Shown here in pieces: positions 47,501 to 53,500 of a stretch of DNA of 64,000 nucleotides (position 1 is the first letter of the stretch; each line of letters begins with the position of its first letter). The notes below the pieces were generated by a model that was given only the letters and a program-made list of their open reading frames with translations, made no database searches and was not told where the DNA came from. The DNA is from Siphonodentalium dalli (Eukaryota > Mollusca > Scaphopoda > Gadilida > Siphonodentaliidae), in the NCBI GenBank assembly GCA_032622095.1, contig CP136063.1, positions 180,399,956 through 180,463,955 of the forward strand. Direction: 5' to 3'. A program made the position numbers and the translations under genes.

Positions 47501-50500
47501 CATTATATTTGTATTGTATTCTATCACACCTGAAATGTTGTACATGCATCTAATATCCGCAAGAATTTAGACCAACTGATTTAAAATTTCAACAAAAAAA
47601 AAGAGTTGACTCAAGGGCAACAAAGCATTTGTGTGGCCAGATAGTTTCTGTTGTAGATCAAGATTTTGACAGGCCAACACCACCCATGGCGGAGACGAAA
47701 TTAAAAGTTAGACCAAAAGTAGAAAAATATTCGATGCATGAATAATTTACACTCAATATTGATTGGAAAATTATACTATCATAAATTATACCATTTCATT
47801 CAACATGGTGATTGACAAACTATTGATAACTTTAATCCACGTTGGAGGACTGTCCCTGCGTATATTATCGTTCTGACATAACAAACAGCGCTACTATTGT
47901 TGCGTATATGCATATTATATATATACTAGAAGGTGACCCGACTTCGTCCGGGCTATTCAAAAACCAAATTTCAAGTGGATAGCGCCACCCGTTTTCGAGA
48001 TCTGGTCTGCGCATGCGTGAAGCTGGCGTCGCACGGGCTCGGCGACCCGATAAAATTCGTATCCGGGGCAAGATACATTCACATACCAAATTTCATGTCG
48101 ATAGCTCCACCCGTTTCCGAGATATATAGCCCAATGTCATTTGCGGATACCTCGGCCGGTGATGAGTTAACGCGACATCGGCCGGTTAAGAGTTAACGCG
48201 ATCACGTCACGATCTGTTGATGGCGTAATATATTTACGCAATGTTTTTCGATGAGCGAAGCATGGTCCTGCGTTCTTCCCGATAATTAAGGTAGAAACTT
48301 TAAACGTACACAGGCGTGTGATACATCATTGGAAAGATGAAGCGCCACAGATTCTAACCGTGCAAATTATATGACTGGCAATTTATTATTCGCGCTATAT
48401 CGAATCGATTTGTGAGCACCGAACTGAAATATATTAGCGCAAAACGGCGTAAAAACAGATTTGACCTCGGCACGTGAAAAGTTGAGCTCGGATCTGAAAA
48501 TTAATAGGCCTATGCCACTTCCCGACAGAAAATACCCCCACATACCAAGTTTCATCGAAATCGGCTCGGTCGTTTTCGAGTCCATCGCGATCACACACAC
48601 ACACACACAGACACACAGATCTTCCAAAATATATAATAGATTCAGGTAAATCTAAAAAAAAAACTTAAATAAAATATTAGTTTTGGATTTTTTGTCCAAG
48701 TACATGACCCAAAGGTGTCGAAAAGCAGTGGATACATTGTATAGTGCTACCAATGGCTGTCTTTCCACCACATTACTCCAGATGTCATATGTGTAGCAAA
48801 ACTGATTTAGATTAACCATTTTTAACTTACTAACTTATTTTCTGAACATTTCCCAGCAATGAGTATGACTCATTCTGATCTTGTATGATTTTTTTTCTGT
48901 CTGTTGTCTGCTTTTTATTACCGAAAAACCCCTCTAAATGTAGAGTAGACCGTTCCATGTGTATACGTTTATAACTGAGCGGGGAAATCCATTTAGTATA
49001 GAATGGATTAATTCAATTCCCAAGACATTATATTATACCCGGCTGCACCATCAACCATATCTATAAATGCATACTCACTAGTCGAAATATTGGTCGCCTT
49101 TTCTGGGCACTGCCATGCAGGAAGTGACATCATCTTCAAAAGTGGTATAACGTAGCCGTTAGCGGGCCCCTGGTGAATCGGTAACCTACATTGGAATAGT
49201 GGCGGGATTAGACTTGCATCTTTTGAGAAATCCATTATATACCATATTGCTCCACAACAACGATTGGATAGTTAACATTGTGCAACGTCATTGGTTCCCA
49301 TTTTGTTAGGGTAAGTTTGTTGTAGCTAGCTTCCAATGAATCTTCGCACAGCATTTAACCAAACGATTATTGTTGATATATTCTACCAATGGGCGACTGA
49401 GCTGGTAGTTTGCTGCATTAACCTTTCTGTGACGCCATCTGTGTTCACATTAATTTGGATACCGTCATACGTTCAACGTTAAATTGGCTGTTTTCAAACA
49501 ACTTTGATAATTAGTAATTTACTGAATTAACTTGCGATGTGTGTACTGTTTTTTTGGAAATTTATCTTATTATAAGAGTCCTTAAATTTTGAATGACTCG
49601 CATTACATTTCACACATTTAAACACGAGAACCAGTTATGCTCTTGTGTTTGTGCCAGTGAGCGGTAAAATTAATGTATACTTCAGCTGATGATTGTCTAA
49701 GTAAGAGCAACCGTTATGTTGGGTCCATATATGGTTGGCTGTGGATTAATCCATTTTTACTTTAAACATATTTTATTGTGAATTATTCAATTTACATAGG
49801 GATTGGGGTACAAGTTACAGAAACTTAAAGGAGTACCCTCTCCCGATATAAAGTTGAAATTACAGTAATTGTTTACAAGATGACAGAGTGTTTACAATTG
49901 TGGTGTAATACATAACTGAAAATACAGAAGATAAAAGTTATAATGGTAAGAGTGTGGACTGAGTGTGTTAATTGTCAACCGTCTCTCTGGATACATATGA
50001 AATGAGGACGGGCCAGGACGTCTATTCGTTATACTTATGTTGCTGTATATATATATGAAGGTATATTTTCGGGCGATTAATCATGATTAAAGCGTGTTGT
50101 CGCAGCTATGTATATATGACTGAACAATGCGAAATAATTTTGTTAGAAAGGTTTCATCAGGAATTCCCCATAGCAGTTGGTTCCAACTTTGATATTCGGA
50201 AATTATGTTTCTCCCATATGACATCAGTGTAATCTAATATTGGTAGAATATAGGCCTTGTATAGTGTGATGAAATTTGTATATAGTTTCTAAGACTTTCA
50301 CTTGTATATTACAGGTGTACTCAGAAGTTCTGTTTGGTAATTAATTAAAGACTTTCATCAACAAGAATCGTTATCTACCTCACTACAGTTTACCAAACAG
50401 TAACTCATTCACCACGATGGACAAATTCCTACGACCTTCGAGATTTGATGTCAATTCTGAATCGCCCACGGCATCCAAAGAATGGCTTCACTGGAAACGG

Positions 50501-53500
50501 ACTTTCACTAACTTTATCAGCTCTACCGGTCAGAATGATCCTCAGCCGGCCAAACTCGACATGTTGATAAACTTTGTGTCCCCGTCAGTTTACGAATATA
50601 TTGCAGACAGTGACACTTACAACGAAGCAATCAAAACTCTGGAAACAGTGTATATTCGTCCAAAAAATAAGGTTCTTGCGAGACACCTCCTCGCCACTCG
50701 ACGACAGCTGTCAGGCGAGAACCTGGACCTGTTCTTGAACGAACTGCGGCAGTTGGCTAAAGACTGCAATTTCAAAGCTGTCTCGGCCGATGTGTATAAG
50801 GAAGAATATATTAGAGACGCGTTTATTAACGGCTTGTCATCGCAAGTGATCCGGCAACGATTGCTGGAAAACAAAACATTAGATCTGCAGACCATGTTTG
50901 ACCAGGCGCGGACGATGGAATCGGCCCAGAAAAGTAACGAACTATATGCTCAACCATATCCGCCAATGGCTGCAGCGACAGCTCAAATCAATGAGGAAGA
51001 CGATAATTCTACTGCTGCTGCACTACGTTCTGATACCGGTAATCGCAAATGCTTCTTCTGCGGTAATAGCATGCATCCGCGACGAGTGTGTCCGGCCAGG
51101 GACGCAATTTGCCACAATTGTAAAATTAAAGGACATTTTTCGAAGGTTTGCAAGAACAAATCAACCGGAACAACGGCATCGTGTCAACCGTTTCTAGCTT
51201 CCGTGACTGCAGCTTCTCCAAAGTGCTTGTCGAAAGCAGTTATAAACATAACTATCGATGGGAAAATGTACAATGCCTTAGTGGATACTGGCAGTTCCGA
51301 AAGTTTTGTCGACCTGAAAGTAGCAGAAGAACTCGGTGTTCGAATAATCCCGACATGTGGCCAAGTGTCCATGGCATCTGGTGCTATCTGCAGCCCGGTA
51401 ATGGGTAAATGTAGAGTCGACGTGAACTTGGACAAGAAGAAGTATAGAAATGTACAGCTCGGTATTCTTCAAAGCCTGTGTTGCGACGTCATTCTCGGTC
51501 TTGACTTCATGGAAAAACATGAAAGTGTTCGAATCAAATTTGGAGGGTCCTCACCACCAATTGACGTCAACAACAGTAATGCTGTATGCGGGTTGGCTTC
51601 TTCGACGGTGGAACCTCCTGAACTCTTCGCAAACCTCTCTGCCGATTGCCACCCTGTCGCGACAAAAACTAGAAAATACAGCAGCGCGGACAAAGAATTC
51701 ATCGAAAACGAAACGTCGAGACTGATTAAAGAAGGCATTATCGAGCCAAGTAAGTCTCCCTGGAGGGCACAAGTTCTTGTTACGTGTAACGAGAGACACA
51801 AAAAGAGACTCGTGATAGATTACTCACAAACAATCAACAAATATACCGAATTGGACGCCTATCCATTCCCGAAGATCAACGATATGGTTTCGGAAGTGGC
51901 TAAATACCGTATATTTAGTACTCTAGATCTTCGAAGTGCCTACCATCAGATACCTTTGAGAGACCACGAGAAGATCTACACAGCTTTCGAGGCGAACGGT
52001 CGTCTCTACCAGTTCTGCCGAGTTCCGTTCGGAGTAACTAATGGAGTGGCTTGCTTCCAGAGGGTGATGGATCGACTCGTGGAGGAGAATGGATTGCGTG
52101 GCGTATTCGTTTATGTCGATAATATCACCATTGGAGGAATGGATCAGAATCAACATGATGAGAACCTCCATAAATTCCTGGATGTAGCTAAGAAATATTG
52201 TCTTACATTCAACGACGATAAATGCGCATACTCAACAGAAAGTATCAACTTGCTGGGATACACCATCAGCCACGGTAGTCTCAGACCCGATTCCGACAGG
52301 ATGAAACCACTGCGAGACCTTCCAGTACCTTACAGCAACAAATCGGCCAAGCGAGCTGTCGGGATGTTTTCTTATTACAGTCAGTGGATTCCGAAGTTCT
52401 CGGAGAAAATTAAACCTCTCGCGAATGCGTGTTCCTTCCCATTGGATGCGAAGACCATTGCCGCCTTCGACCAATTAAAGACTGACATTGAGAAAGCTGG
52501 TATCCAAGCCATCGATGAGACTATTCCTTTTGTAATTGAGACCGATGCTTCGGACACAACTTTGGCAGGAAGTCTAAATCAGGGAGGGCGTCCCGTTGCG
52601 TTTTTTTCAAGGACTCTGCAGCCTCACGAGATTGGACATTCTTCGGTAGAGAAGGAGGCGTGTGCGATTGTGGAGGCTATAAGAAAATGGCGTCACCTTC
52701 TTTGTGGAAAAGAGTTCACACTAGTCACGGATCAGGAAGCGGTATCATTCATGTTCAATTCGCGAAATCACGGGAAAATAAAGAATGATAAAATTCTCCG
52801 ATGGCGTACCGAACTCAGTTGTTACAGCTACGAGATCAAATACCGACCAGGTAGTGAAAATGCATCCGCTGATTGCTTTTCCAGAGCACACTGCTCTGCG
52901 GTCAATCGTGACGCGCTTCTGGAATTGCATGTTTCACTGTGCCATCCCGGTATCACACGATTAATGCATTTCGTCAGATCAAAGAATCTACCATACTCAG
53001 TAGAAGATGTCAAGCGTGTCGTTGGACAATGTCAAATCTGTGCCAAGTTGAAGCCTCGATATCCGAACCCAACTACTCCGCCACTTGTTAAGGCTACGCA
53101 ACCTTTTGAACGATTAAGTGTGGACTTCAAAGGTCCATTACCATCGACGACAAGGAACAAGTATCTACTAACTGTCATAGATGAGTTCTCAAGATTTCCT
53201 TTCGCCTTCCCATGTGCCGACATGACGTCTGCGACCGTTATACAGTGCCTAACCCAGTTGTTCGCACTATTTGGAATGCCTGGCTACATTCACTCGGATC
53301 AGGGTGCATCTTTCATGAGCTCAGAACTCAAAACATTCCTGCAATCGCATGGTATCGCAACCAGTCGCACTTGCCCGTACAACCCGAGAGGAAATGGCCA
53401 ATGCGAGCGGTACAACGGAATCATATGGAAGGCAGTCTTGTTGGCCACCAGTTCGAGAGGTCTCCAGGACAATCAGTGGGAAAACGTTCTTCCCGATGCG

